A DNA stretch of 64,000 bases from Sympetrum striolatum (taxonomy: Eukaryota > Arthropoda > Insecta > Odonata > Libellulidae). Below the pieces are notes generated by a model, which was given only the letters and a program-made list of their open reading frames with translations, was not told the origin of the DNA and did no database searches. Below are positions 10,915 to 23,857 of this stretch, piece by piece (the first letter of the stretch is position 1; each line of letters starts with the position of its first letter). The DNA is taken from assembly GCA_947579665.1 (NCBI GenBank), contig OX388352.1, positions 34,280,216 to 34,344,215 on the forward strand, in the 5' to 3' direction. The position numbers and the translations under genes are program-made.

Positions 10915-12413
10915 CTGCCTCGCAAAGCTTCCTCTCTTAGAGATTAATAAAGACATCTTATCATTTTCAATAGCAAAAGTCTCATTTATTTCTTTTTGGA
11001 TATAATCAACCAATCCGTTGAGACAATGCGTGTTCCATTTGATCTCGGATGGTTAATCCCGCCACCAGAACCTCCCTTGAGAACAGTGATGCACCAACTA
11101 GCTAAGCGGATCCGTGGCATTCCTCCACACAGGGTCAGCCGCTTACCTGAAGATACTCCAGCGTTCGAAAGCAATGCTCCCTAAGGGTGCTATTTTCCGC
11201 TACTCAGAACCCCACCTTGTATTCCCAGCCCTATCGTTTACTCTGTTAACGCTTCCCTGATCTGTAAAGCCTGCAATCTCGTACACTCAAACATCGTCCC
11301 GCAATCTCGATAAAGAGATTGTGATCAGAATCACAATACTATCGTTAGAGAAGAGAATCTTTAATTTACATTTTACGTTTCACTCTAATTTTCCGTCAAA
11401 TATCGCGTAAAACATCTTTCGCAGGCACAACTTGCATAGGCGCTGTCCAATACCATTTTCAATTTATTATTTTCTTTTACCTGTTTTTCTTTGCTTTCGC
11501 CTTTATTTTAATAATTTATTCCTCTTGTTTTGCGTTATATGTTTACTTTCCTGTACATGATAATGCACATTAAATTCATATTATTTTTAAGATTATACGA
11601 ATTTTTGACAAGCTATATACATTTATGAATTGATTATTTGCTATAACAGTATCTAAACTATATTAATGACTCTGAATCTGTTATTTATACCACTACTGAC
11701 TAAAGAAATGTATGTTCAACATGGTTCAATAAATAAATTTTTTGCTGTTTATTTTTTCTGCAATTGCCTTAAAAAGTTTACTTTTATGTTCAGATCTTTC
11801 CCTCTCACAAGTTTCTTTCACCCCCATCATTTTGTAGGTAACTTGCTATTGTATTTTTTTCTGCGAACCCAGTCTACGTAATAACAATTATCAAAGGCTT
11901 GCCTTCCGTAAAATTTGAAAATTTGTAATGAAAAAAATGTAACTTATATTCGTGTCATTCGTTCCTTTTGAATGCCCGGGAATGAGTTTTGAAATCTCCC
12001 TATTTAAGTTCTTCAATGAGAGTTCAGGACACTGAAGCAAAATGCACTTGATTTCCTGAACCACGTAACATCCGTTCCTAAGGGAACGCTCCCCGCAAAT
12101 TGGCAATTGCACATGCACGGCAGTGGTAGCTACCATATAAGTGAGTCAAAACTAGTCCTCATGAAAAATATGCAGTGTGTACGGAGGCAAAATTTTATCT
12201 CAATTGATGAAGGGATTTCTAGCGTATTACAATTAATGGTTTTCTAATAAATTAAATCATTTATAAATAAATTCAATCATATATCCTCCTGTCAGCCCAA
12301 ACCATCTCGTCTTACCCTATACATCACCTAAAGTCCGGTTTTCAGCCATTTATTTATACGTAGAGGACAATTCCCATTTTGGCTTCACCAACGCGCCTTT
12401 TCAACTTTTTTGA
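10915..12413. other. Unassigned spacer
   Basis: The stretch 10996-11190 is GC-richer than its surroundings and holds a 62-residue plus-strand frame (RVPFDLGWLIPPPEPPLRTV) whose family I do not recognise. A minus-strand frame at 11891-12136 (81 residues) is also unrecognised. The rest is AT-rich with no visible feature. Confidence 0.4.
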
Positions 12414-13192
12414 GATCAAGTGGCCTTGCTTAACCTAAATCTTAAGAAGTAATAATAGTATTGTTAGAAATGCTTCGTCAACTTTTTTAATTTCGCTTAT
12501 AGGCTCCCTCCGGGAATCGAACCCGTGACTCCTTTCACAAAAATGAGATGGACGACGATTAAAATGACGGCTTATCGGTTTATGTAGTTGTTCGTATGAG
12601 TTTATACCTTTAACTGGTACAAATTAAAGCTTCCCTTAATAATTTTATTTTTGAATACGGCGAAAAAAAATTTAAAGAATTGATTAGATTAGACGTATTT
12701 TATCTAAAATTTTGATAAATCCTCTAAGAAATACTTAATTTCTCTGCTATACATCTCTTATGGGAGAATTTTGTATTAATCTAGTGTCTTTACTTTACCG
12801 TTTTAATTACAGAAGCTTGTCTACTAAACTCAATTCTCTGCCCCCCCAACTCCAAATATATTTCTGAAAATCTGCACAAATCATTCGCAAATTTCCTGAA
12901 TTTGGGACCTATTGGAATTGTATAGCTAGGATAAGTTTCTTAACTATTCTACGAGATTTCGCTACGAGATTTCTCTATGAGATTTCTCTACGAGAGTTCA
13001 TGCGACATAAAAAGTCCAAGACATCGACGCTTATAGTTTACAATGAGAATGAGTTTCTATCTTATACAATAATAAATCCTGCCAAAAAGGTAACGATGAC
13101 TATTTAGGGTAATAGGATGACATATAATACTGAAAAAGGAAACTTTTGGAGAAAAATGGAATATTGGAGAAGGGAAAATGTAACGATACAGT
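12414..13192. repeat. Interspersed repeat, copy 2, with a Pol III B box
   Basis: This is the partner of 8362-9222. On the minus strand 12513-12523 reads GGTTCGATTCC, the exact tRNA B-box consensus, within GTCACGGGTTCGATTCCCGG, so part of the repeat is tRNA-like (SINE-like). No convincing A box or cloverleaf is seen. The segment 12952-13003 has a local expansion of a CTACGAGATTTCT unit absent from copy 1. Confidence 0.85.
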
Positions 13193-14320
13193 GTATGTTG
13201 TGTGAACGGTCGGATTCGTGTCTATTGTCGTAGAGAAAGGGATGTACTCTGAGACACTAGAGCTTATCCGCGTTACACAAAGGAAAACCTCCTTTTGTAA
13301 GCGGGAGCTTTGAATTTGATCACACTTGTATTAGATGGCAATTCATGCGGTCAAATAATCTCTCTTCTCACGGATTTGAGTTATACAGGTGTGAGATTGC
13401 CTCCATATTAATGATACTCGTAAGGAAGTGGGTATTATAAATTTAGCCCTTGGTTTACTTGAGTGTAATGCTAGAGGAGTGGCCCAGCGCTTTTCCAAAC
13501 GCTCAGCTAAGCAAACTTCATTGTGCTCTCTATTTACCCTCGGAAATTATGACCCACGCCACTCCTCCATTCCGCGACTCATCTCCCTTATTTTCTCCGA
13601 GTGATATATTCAAAGAGGGGAATTACGGGCTCTTCCGAAGTCGAAAAAATACACACTGGGCCAAGAGAAAAATGGACCGGCTTCGAATCGTAAAGGGGCT
13701 CGAAGTTTCGCCGTTTCATAAAGCGATAAAAAAACGATTCTCTCCCATCGGCAATCCATTCCCTCTTTCCGGCTCCTATTATTCTTGCTCTCTTCTCTAT
13801 TGTTCCCTTTCGACTCATCACGCCCCCTCCCGCTTCATCCGCTTTTCCTGTATTGAAATTCCTCTTACCTCTCCCTCTGCGTAACTCCCTTTTCTGCTCG
13901 GAGTGGAGGGAAGTCGCGTAGTGCTCTGACCGCTATGGTTGACGTAAGCGAGGACTGCACCTCCCTTTCCTCGCATTATGATATGCTGAAAGCCGGTATC
14001 GAATCCTTCTCTCGTTAGACTCTTTCTTTCACCGTTCATCTCTTTCTCTCCCGGATTCGGCCAGAAATTCCCTCGCCTCTTTCGTTTCCCAGTCGCCTTA
14101 TTTTCGAGCAAAAGGGTGGAAGGGGATTGAGGGTGGCAGGATGTGGGAATTGGCGGGGAGTCGCATTGATGGCCTCGAAATTAAACTCGAGAATTTCTTT
14201 TTCCTGCTCAAAGACTTCTGGGAGGTTTTTGGATGGAAACAAATACGGAATTGAATGTAACAAAAGGACGCGAATGGCGCCCTGCTGTGATACATTCACG
14301 AGGAATAGATACGTCAGTGG
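13193..14320. other. Unassigned island of higher GC content
   Basis: Between about 13440 and 14310 base composition rises and long frames open on both strands (for example 13450-13884 plus, 13818-14111 minus), but none has a recognisable domain and they overlap each other. Composition or a conserved non-coding element could explain it. Confidence 0.4.
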
Positions 14321-15590
14321 TTAAAGATCATTATGAAGATTTTATTATTCCTTTTCTGGTTACTTTACTTTCTTCAACTGAGAAAATTTTTCTTAACTTT
14401 GTAAACAATACAATTTTGTATTGTGGAGTTCTCAGGCTTCATATATTTTCTGGAATTGTGTGATTGTTTTAATTAATGTTTTAAATTATATTATTGCTAT
14501 AAATATAAGTTTTATAAAGGTGAAACAAAAAGTAAGAAAAAGGTATCTTTCACTTCTTGTTTCTTCTTATATCACTATCTTTCACTTCTTGTTTAACTAT
14601 TAGATCAACCACCTGAGAATATGATTTGAGTAATCCGCAAATAACTTTAATCAAGGTCAAACAAGGAGTGGTAAAAAATTCAGGACGTTATTTTTCACTT
14701 TTTGTTTAACCTTGGGTTTAAGGCGCTGTTTCTCGTGGCGAGAAAAAAATGATTTCCATCTTATTTAACTTTTATCAGCTTAAAAATTTAATTCGTTTGA
14801 AATTTCCAATGCCCCAATGTAATCTGAAATTATTTAAATTCAACTCTCAAAGTGAGGATTATATGCTAACAAAACGGACTAATTACATATTTTGTATGGA
14901 ATAAATTAAAATCTAATGAGGAAAATTGTAAAATCAAGGCAGAATACGATACCATCACCTTCTCTTGTAAAGCTATCGTTTTCTTTTTGTTCTTTTATTC
15001 GTATGAATCGTATTTTAATTTTCTAGACGGATGCAATTTTAAAGGATGTTGAAAAGATTTATGATTGCTGTCATGTTGCTTTCTGTGTTGTTCTGATTTC
15101 GAAATTAATGCAATCTTAAAATATCTTTAGAAAGATTGTTTATTTCTTATTCTTTATATGCGTATGTAGCACCGTTAATATACCCTCATAGATTACAGAT
15201 GCCTAGCCTACAATATGTTGCAAATACATGTTTTATAATTTTAGGTGAAAATGAACAAATTCATTTCATCATTTATCCTACTTGTCAATAAAAAATAGTA
15301 CCAATGAGATCTAGAGAAAATTCCTTTCTTGATTAAACTATCTAGTATTGGAGAAGGTGGTTATTTTTAACTAGCCCACAAATCTTCCTAAACTTGTCCT
15401 AATAAATCTAAATATAACTCTGCTATGTACAGCCAAACTACTTGTAACATATCTAAAACTTTAACAATAGATAAAATTGTTCATATCTAGCTTTGCGACA
15501 AAACGATTTAACTGTGTGAATAAAAGAGAAAGTAAGGCTAATTTCATCGATCCTTGTTGAAGTTCATAAAGTTCCAAATATTATCGTTCA
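14321..15590. other. AT-rich DNA, nothing recognised
   Basis: There is no frame of note and no repeat family seen elsewhere in the window. A short partial duplication is present (TATCTTTCACTTCTTGTTT near 14540 and again near 14576). Confidence 0.6.
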
Positions 15591-16160
15591 CCAAAATGGG
15601 CCAAAGAACCCTTTTAGGATGCGCTTTCAGGGCCACAATTGGGAAGGGCAGAGTTCATTCCCAATCGCATCCTTTAGCACGTACGAATCTCGAATACAGA
15701 TGACGAGAAACGTATGTTTATTGAATCCTTATGATGCCACGCGAGTACAACATTCTGTTGGGATGCATACGTTTCAAAACGATCCCTTTCCCAGTGACGT
15801 TTGAATGCATGGAAATCTCTGCAATTGACAGTCACTGGGCCTTCGTCATCGACGGGTACCGATTCGTATCCAGCGAGAATGGCTCGCAAGAAAAAAGACG
15901 GTCTCATTGGCATTCGACACATGCTTTTCAGCTGTTCCGCGGATTTTTATGTCCATGTTGCCTCCGCATCTTCATTGCCAGGTACCGATTGCCAACTAAT
16001 GCCTTTAACCTCGGCGTTTCGATCGGTATTAAACCTGTTTAACAACGCGTTGGGCTCTTTGAATAGCTTCACGTTCAATTCTGGAGCAGTAAAGGGAGTT
16101 TTTGTTGTTTGGAAGCACTCCAGCGCTAGTGCACAACCTATAATTGACTGCTAGAACTTG
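15591..16160. other. Unassigned GC-balanced block with overlapping frames
   Basis: Several frames of 60-117 residues overlap in 15619-16154 on both strands, including one of 117 residues (15801-16154 plus). CAGTCACTGGGCC/CCCAGTGACG and GGTACCGATT (two copies, 15856 and 15980) recur within it. No protein family was recognised. Confidence 0.35.
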
Positions 16161-18473
16161 ATTTCTATGGTTAAATCCGTAAGTGAAAACGCAACACTGC
16201 AGACCGTGCCGTTAAACTAATAGATATTGTCCTTAAAGCACTTCAGTTGGATGATTTTTTAAAGGGTTCCACTGGGAAGGTTAATTTTCGGGTTTAATTT
16301 TGCATAAAAAATAAACAGTCGCAATGTAATAATGATATGAAAGTTAATCGCGTGGATCTTTATAATCTAATTTACATGAATACAGAATCTAACAGAGCGG
16401 AAAAGCAATCAAAATATCGTCTTCTCTAAGGCTCCCTAACCCCATTGCTGTCTTTTAGTCATTTTCTCCGCATAATTTTTATTCAAATTGTTCTCCTAAG
16501 ACCCTTAAGGAATTTCGTGTCAATCGATGTCATTCTTAACGGAATATTTTTTCGTTTAAGATATAAATTTGCTCCAATCCACTGATTCCCAAAGTGGGCA
16601 GTGCAATTATAAGTGCCTCCCGTAGGGGAATTCGGTCAATTTAGGGGGTCTGTAGCCCGGGAATTTAATACTTTTGCCCTTCATTTTTCATTACTTATTG
16701 GATAATTAAGGGATCTTTGAAGGAATAAAATATCAGAATAACGTCATTAACTGTTACGGAAGATTTTTCACGCTTCATCATTTATTTGCTTTTCATTAAG
16801 CCGAGGATTGTCTTGCAGATGATAACTTTAATGAGCAACGGTTAGGGGCGGTGGGATAGAAAATTAATGGATTGGTTTCAAGCTAAATATCTACCATTTT
16901 GTTTATTAAACGTGGAGATGTTGAGCAATGATAATAAATATAAAAATTCACAAATACCAAAGACGATACGAAGACGAGGATAAGACTACTTTAGCATTAA
17001 CATGATGACAATTTTTAAATTCGAGCTGATCGGGCTGTTGAAGTTGATGGATCGGTAAGAAAATTGAAATATTGGTAGAAAATCTGTTCAAATTGAAACC
17101 GCTGTTACATTTATTTTCTTATTTCAAAGCGAGTGAATCATCTTGGTCCAATCTTGGTCAGATGTAGAATATAATGAAGAGTGGTCATGCGAATTTCAAA
17201 ATCCATACACATCAACCCAGTTTGCGCTCTGGTTTAAGAAATTCCTTGATATTTCTGGAATTTGCGTATGTTATGGGTCCAAAAAATGAATAGTAGAAGA
17301 CTTGTACGAAAAATGTAATGCTTTTGTTAATTAGAAGGAGTTACAAAGGCTTAAAAATGTTATCCTGGGAAATATAGTTACGTGTTAGGCACTGTAAGAA
17401 GCTGATATAAAAAATTTGTTATATTTATAAGGATATCATTCGTATCTATGAAATGGCTAGTGAAAATCCTACGTCTGTGGGATGTTTTTAGAGACAACTC
17501 GTTACAATTTTGATGTCAAAATAACAATTAGAAAATGCAAAAATTCGAACTTGAATTGAACTTGGAATAGAATATTACCCAGTTTGAAAGAGGATGACGT
17601 CCCACACTAAAAGAATGAACAAGTGACTGACGCGTCGTAATGTAATTATCAGCTGCGGGGATTTCCCTATTGAGACTCTCTTTGCTTTCCCGTACTCTCG
17701 GACTTGCTCGGACGATGAATTTGCAGAGAGTTCAAAATCACGAGTATAACCGTCAGTTTAATTATCATGTAATGCTTGATCATATCATTCTTACACACCA
17801 TGGTGTACACATATAACATATTTTGTGCAAACATAAAATGTAATCCGAGAGACGAAAAAACCGTCCCTTTTTAACTACGAATTGTAAACCCGTGAATGTC
17901 AGGGGTCGAAATTGAGTTTAATTTTTCTTCAATGAGGTATTTGCGTTTTAATATGTTGTGTTTCTACGAATTCAGTTTAAAACGGCACTCTGGCGTTCAA
18001 CGTTGTAAAAAGATTTCAATCAAGCTACTACTCCCCAGAATTTACCCACAAATTAATTTAAATTAATTAAATTGCGCTGGTTTGGAAATAGTAGAGACCT
18101 AGTTTATTTTTAATTTCAACGATGCCTCGGAATTAATTTTAATCGATTACGTCCTTGTTTTAAATTATTATAAATTTTTCCAATTTTGGGCTTCGCAGTC
18201 AGCAATTAAATTCTTTTATCCTCACGGATAATCTGATTACATTAATTGAAAATGAGCTATTATGTCCGCCCAATAATTGAATTTGAATTAATTGACAGCG
18301 GTAAATTTTCAGCAGGTCTAGCATTGAATTCGTAAAACCTTTGTGTCACAAATGGTAGCTTTCGCTCCTCTAATGGCTGGCAAATTACTGGTCGAACATT
18401 AATGGAGCTATTCGAAGTAACTAGAGTGCTGCAGCGCATGATTTGAGGAAAAGATAGGCTAAATGCCATGTAA
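16161..18473. other. AT-rich DNA, nothing recognised
   Basis: No gene, RNA gene or mobile element could be supported. Confidence 0.6.
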
Positions 18474-18790
18474 TGTTTACGGGGCAGAAACTTTGGACAT
18501 TAAGAAAAGAGGACGAGCGGGGACTTGGGACCTTTGAAATATGGACATGAGTGAAGAAGGAAGGAGTGAGTTGGCAAGAGAGGGTAACAAATCAAGAAGT
18601 GCTGAGAAGAGCTGATGAGGGAAGAAACATACTGGAGATGATAAGGGGCAGGAAGGAGAACTGGAAAGGCAGAAAAGCGAGTGCCTACTGTGAGCAGGGA
18701 TCGAGGAAATGATTGAAGGGAAGAGGGAAAGAGGAAGAAGATTGTTTGGAAATAAATGTGCGGGAAGGTGCAAATTAAATGAGCTGAATA
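18474..18790 (+). pseudogene. Fragment of a LINE ORF2 C-terminal region
   Basis: Translated with frame changes, the plus strand gives LWTLRKEDERGLGTFEIWT, then TNQEVLRRADEGRNILEMI, RGRKENW, and later EMIEGKRERGRRLF. This matches the order of the tail of the LINE at 7 kb (FAEMWIWRRMLK, NVEVLKEAKEKRQLI, GKKGRGRPRK). A stop codon and frameshifts are present and no RT core is left. The minus-strand frame 18477-18773 is only its shadow. Confidence 0.75.
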
Positions 18791-21700
18791 TAAGTGCTTA
18801 AGAGCTACAAAGGTGGAGAGATTACATGACGAGACTTACCGCATGTATGAATGACACATGGTCATTATGGCCGCATGATTTACCCTTTCCAGAAATTCCA
18901 TTCATGCGTAAACACATACTACTTTCAATGAAAGTGTAGAGATGTATGATGAAAAAGGCTCAATACTTATTCTACGGGCTTAGGTAATTATTAGAGGTTA
19001 AAAATATTATAAAACGAAAATTCGTTAATGAATTGAAGCATCTAAATTAATGAACGAAAGTAATAAAAGAATGGAAAACTAGTTGATTTTGTTAAAGGGG
19101 AGACTAAATTGAAGAGGCGTGAGTTGCTTAAAGCAAACCCAAACAAGCTTACCCAAACTAATGCTGTGGCAAACCGGTAAATTTTACTCTGAGCAAAATA
19201 GTAAACGAGAGTTGAATGCATCAATGGCCACTTGCTTGTAACCCACCTATTTTATAGCTCTCAATAAATGAATGAAAGAGAATATAGTAAATGCGTAGAT
19301 TAAATTAAAATGAAATCTGAACAGACAAAAGAGTATTGTGTATAAACTAGGTGAAAATATTACTTAAATGATAGGGAAAACATCTATATCTGCTTAGAAA
19401 TAGCGAATTAGTAGTTTATAGAAGTGAAATCTGAAGAAAAAGTATTTTGGCTCTTTCGTAACAATATTTATAAACGTTACATTTCCGCTTCAGGAAACGA
19501 CCTCTAGAAGGTAATGATTTTTCATAGGAATTACTTAGTAGTTTTTATCATCAGCCATCTAGGTTTGAATAAAATCAGAAATGGAGAGTACCGTAACCCT
19601 CGCTTGGCATATGTAACACCTCGATTACACGTATGCAATGTTTTCACCATTGAACACCAAATGAATAAGAAGAAATACTGAGAAACAGAGACATTTTGAA
19701 GGGCTAGATTGGAGAGAAAGAAATATTTCATTATTAAATTTGGTCTGGAAATGGAAGAAGAATTTACAGTTCATGCAAAATTTCGGATCTCGGTTGAAAA
19801 TATTTGATATCTATAGAATCTTATGCCAAGATTTTCATCGGAAGATGATTCAGGTTTTGGGAAATTAATGAGATGAGTTGAACTCGTTAGGAAGTCGCAT
19901 TCGCCTCATCATTCAATGTCTCTTGTCTCCACTAGGGCTCTTCATTTATAAACCTAGCGGGACAGTTGATAAGGGATGAAGCATAATTAGTTTGAAAAGA
20001 AAATATTTACGCCTGGACAGTTCAATAGCATTAGGTAGATTGATCTACTTACATTGATTCAAGTTCTGGTTGATAAATCAATATCTTCCGAAGCATTAGC
20101 GTCAAATCTTTGTTGTGAATTATCTTGTGCCTCTAGAATTAATATGATTCGTAATTTGTCTTGAATATGTTTAAAGCCTTCCTAAAAATGTATTGTTATT
20201 CTATAAAGTCACTTTTAAAACGTTTTAACAGCGTTTTTGTATAAAAGACAGCGATGTATATAGTTAAGATTGGTACATATACTCAAATAAATGAGGAGAT
20301 TTATGCGTGGTGTTCAGGAATCTTATCAATCATGATTATGTTTTCCACTGTATCTTTATTTATTTCTATCCCGCGTACTGATATTTAAATTATTTTCCAC
20401 AGCTTTTACAGATAATGCGCGCACTTTATCAACCAGGAATTAAAGGTAATTTTAATAACTGTGGAAAATTTAGACGACTTGGTCTTTGAGTTCCATTCCT
20501 GCCATACACCTGTCATTAACTATCAAATCGATACCAACATTTACAGCATAAAAAATGAATGATCACTAACTGTTACAAGAGAAATATTTAATCGTTGTCT
20601 AACCCATATCGATTTTTACAGAGGATCTTTCGTGAATATTTTATGACATTTGATGGATATTTAATGGAATATGGATATACCAATTAGTAGCTTAAAATAT
20701 GATGGCATCAGAAATGAACTTTTGATTACAAACAGACAGGAAGGGGAAACTGCCAGATATGGGAAAATATTAATGATGCCCAAATACCTTTTATTCGTAA
20801 ACCTTTCAGTTATTTAATTATTCCAAGTTTGATGATCTCTAAACTCCAAAGTTAATTTTCATAAGCGTATTATTGTTAAGAAATTTCTCATCAACATTAT
20901 TTAGTATCAACATTATTCAGCATCAACATACCATTCACAGCTTTTAGCGGCAAAATAGTCATTAGTCACAGTTCATAGCGCTGGGTATTTTTAATTCATT
21001 AAATCTAACGCTGTTCATGAACGTGTTTGTTATAACTTCTAATTAAGCTATAAATAATCTTTCAAATGATTAAAATTTTTAAAGTGCATATTTTTGAATA
21101 TTTACAGCAGTATTTTCGATTAACATTCGCATATGTTAATTGTGGTGCTTAATATTTAAATGAAATGGGAAAGATTTTTTAACGATCACCAAGAGAAAAA
21201 TCTTTTGATTCAAATCCGCGTAATAGAGGCTTATTCTGTAAATATTTTAATCAATTAACTTGTCAATTTCATGTTTTTGCCCCATTTTATGTCGCAGAAA
21301 GCTCCATTGGATCAAGGACTGTAAAGCCTGAAAATCCAATTCGGCTAAAGTATTTTATTTGTTGAGATTGAGATTCTTACTTTTAATTGCTGTATAGTGA
21401 TTCTTGGATTAATTGATGATGCAGAATTAGAGGAATATGTTCTTGTTATTACACAGGGAGTAAGTTATGCAATTGGATAGTACTTGTTAAGTATTCTGCT
21501 GCGTAACAACTTGCACCTATCGTAGTTTATCCTCATCTGTACAATTTTCCACGAAAGGCAGTTAATCAAACTCAAGGAAATACGTAACGGCAAGAAAAGT
21601 TGCCGCTTGCCCTTTCCCGCGAAAGCTCCACCGTAAGATTCAAGATGTTGTTTCCATCTAACTGATTCATTGATTAAGTGTTTCGCGTTGATATTAGTGA

Positions 21701-21880
21701 TGCAAAATTTCAATAATACGATCCTGTCTGATGAATGATACTTGGAAGGTAAGATCAACTTCTAGTTGTTAGCATTAACCCTCCACAGTTAGCAATATGA
21801 TCTCTCAGACAAAAATTACATTTTAGTAGTCCTACTTTGTCTGATGAGATCTAACTACTCCCTACCTTTTGCTATTTAGA
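18791..21880. other. AT-rich DNA, nothing recognised
   Basis: No coding region or repeat could be supported. Small minus-strand frames (for example 19531-19731, 21465-21758) have no family signature. Confidence 0.6.
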
Positions 21881-21888
21881 GGACCCAT

Positions 21889-22265
21889 AAATTAGTCGCG
21901 GACCACTCACCCTGAAGTATATTGGAGTCAGATCTATCAATCTTACTATGTGCTAGATATAAAACGACCGTCGATTCAAGAAATTAATTTTAGTTTCTCT
22001 TTCCGAAAGTCAATTATGCATTACTTTAAACAAATGAAGTTGTAAGTTATTTTGCAGTATTTGAATTTTTCTTGTATGAATCATAATGATATGATTACAT
22101 GATAATTTTATTAATGAGATGCATTGCGACCATTTAGGTACTACACACATAAAATAGGAAAAAGTCAAACTGGAAAATCTTCAAGATGTATAAGTTAGTC
22201 GCCGACCAGTCATTCTGATGTACATTGGGATCAGGGCTTCCAGTTTGACTTTTTCCTATTTTATG
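21889..22265. repeat. Perfect 28-bp inverted repeat and a repeated motif nearby
   Basis: Arms at 22148-22175 and 22238-22265 are exact reverse complements (they begin CATAAAATAGGAAAAAG) around a 62-base loop. The loop sequence (TTAGTCGCCGACCAGTC, about 22196) recurs in diverged form at 21892 (TTAGTCGCGGACCACTC) with the same continuation. This could be a small foldback transposon or a snap-back insertion of a dispersed repeat. Confidence 0.8.
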
Positions 22266-23690
22266 AGTCATATGTATAGAAATAGACTCCGAAAAATAGT
22301 ATATATATATATTTATGATAAACATAGTATACACAGAGCATGTATATATATAGTAGTAGTAGAACATATGGTAAGTATATATAATTTTTTATGCCATGAA
22401 ATGTTTCTTCAATTATGTTCACATCGAAATCTCTATAATATGTATATAACCCACAACGTATCCCTAAGATTAGTTGTTGTTAATACAATGGCAAGTCTTA
22501 GGAGGTATTCCATTATCGGAGAGTCAACATAATTGTTATTGGAAGACATTTCGTTCCGAAAATGATGCGGATCATTTCTTGCTAACGACACTCCTCAGAG
22601 ATAGCGAGCCAACATACGTTTGCTTCCTCATGCTATGGAATTCGCTTTTCTCGTTGTCAAAATCATGTAGCGCGATAACGAAAGCTATGGGAGAGGATGG
22701 GAAATGGCGATAGTCGAGAACGAAAGCGGGAGTTATGATCAGGCGACGCAGGTGAAAGCTTGAACTGGTAGGGCTTGATGACTCGAGACTGAAGAGTCCC
22801 TGATACAATAATAACCTTCGTTATTGTCACCCTCTTTCTTTAAAAACCTGGAAAGTTTTGAGAGAGTTTCAAACAAGATGGATGATTACGAGGCGTTGCT
22901 TTTTGAATGGTCTATCGTGTTCAAGTGCCGTTATCAGTTGTAAAGATGTCGACTAAGGTTGGCATTCCAACGTAAATTCCCTTGTTAAGCTACCTTCCTC
23001 GGAAGATATCCGATATAAGGCCTCAAAGACGTGTTGTTATCTTCCAGTTCAAATTTATGGTAATGGTTATGTGATATCGATTATTCATTGTGTGCAGATT
23101 TTATGTGCTCGTGATTTTAGAGGGCTGGACGTTCTTTCCGACGGGATAATCCCAGTCTCGAATTTCGTTCGGATATTTTTTTGAGCATTCAAAACCAAAT
23201 CCTAAAACTTTTACTCTGTATGATTACTTTTCAAAATTTGAACTTCTGAGAAGTTTGTTTTGAATACACGAATGAGTACCCTTTATTATAGACCTAGAGC
23301 TATAGGAATCACCGAGTATTAATGGTTTTATTTTCCTAATAAAGTTCGTGTATTGCTCCTAATGCTGTTATCCTAAATGATGATGTATCTTTTTCCATGA
23401 TACTATTGCTTACTTTGCGAAGAATTACAATGAATTCTCGAAACTGTTGGAATGTCATACTTACTATTTAAGTATTAGCTATCTACTATGATATTAATGT
23501 CCTATATTTAGATTATTCATAGTTTCGCTCAAATTTTAATCAAGTGAAAATTATATTTATTAGAAGAATGTTAAATATTATAATTAAACCATTGCCTGTT
23601 AACACTTTTGTACATAAATATGTTACTCGGTGGAGGATTTTCTCACGGAAAAAATAGGTTTTCTTCGAGATTAGTACCTATTTTTACTTT
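22266..23690. other. Unassigned DNA
   Basis: 22480-22830 is somewhat GC-richer with overlapping frames on both strands (22474-22713 plus, 22572-22808 minus), none recognisable. The rest is AT-rich. Confidence 0.5.
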
Positions 23691-23819
23691 CTCCATATAC
23701 GAAGTATAGAGAAAGTATTGTTTTCATGAAAAAATTCGACTTCGAGATTTCAACGGAAATACATGTTTTGGGGTCCCTAGAACACGTTTTGACCATTTTC
23801 GGAATGATGTCTGTGTGTA

Positions 23820-23857
<38 letters not shown>

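Noticed and set aside
10661..11013. Frames rich in His-Thr or Cys-Val repeats across the CA/GT tracts (also near 23.7, 24.8, 28.1, 34.4, 35.0 and 36.9 kb)
   Set aside because: They are translations of a dinucleotide microsatellite within a non-coding repeat; the same frames recur in each copy and start and stop with the repeat.
11130..11180. Possible hammerhead core (CTGAAGATACTCCAG...CGAAAGC)
   Set aside because: No stem II pairing could be formed and the cleavage-site trinucleotide is missing.
13450..13884. 144-residue plus-strand frame
   Set aside because: It has no recognisable domain and overlaps open frames on the other strand; higher GC content alone can open frames.
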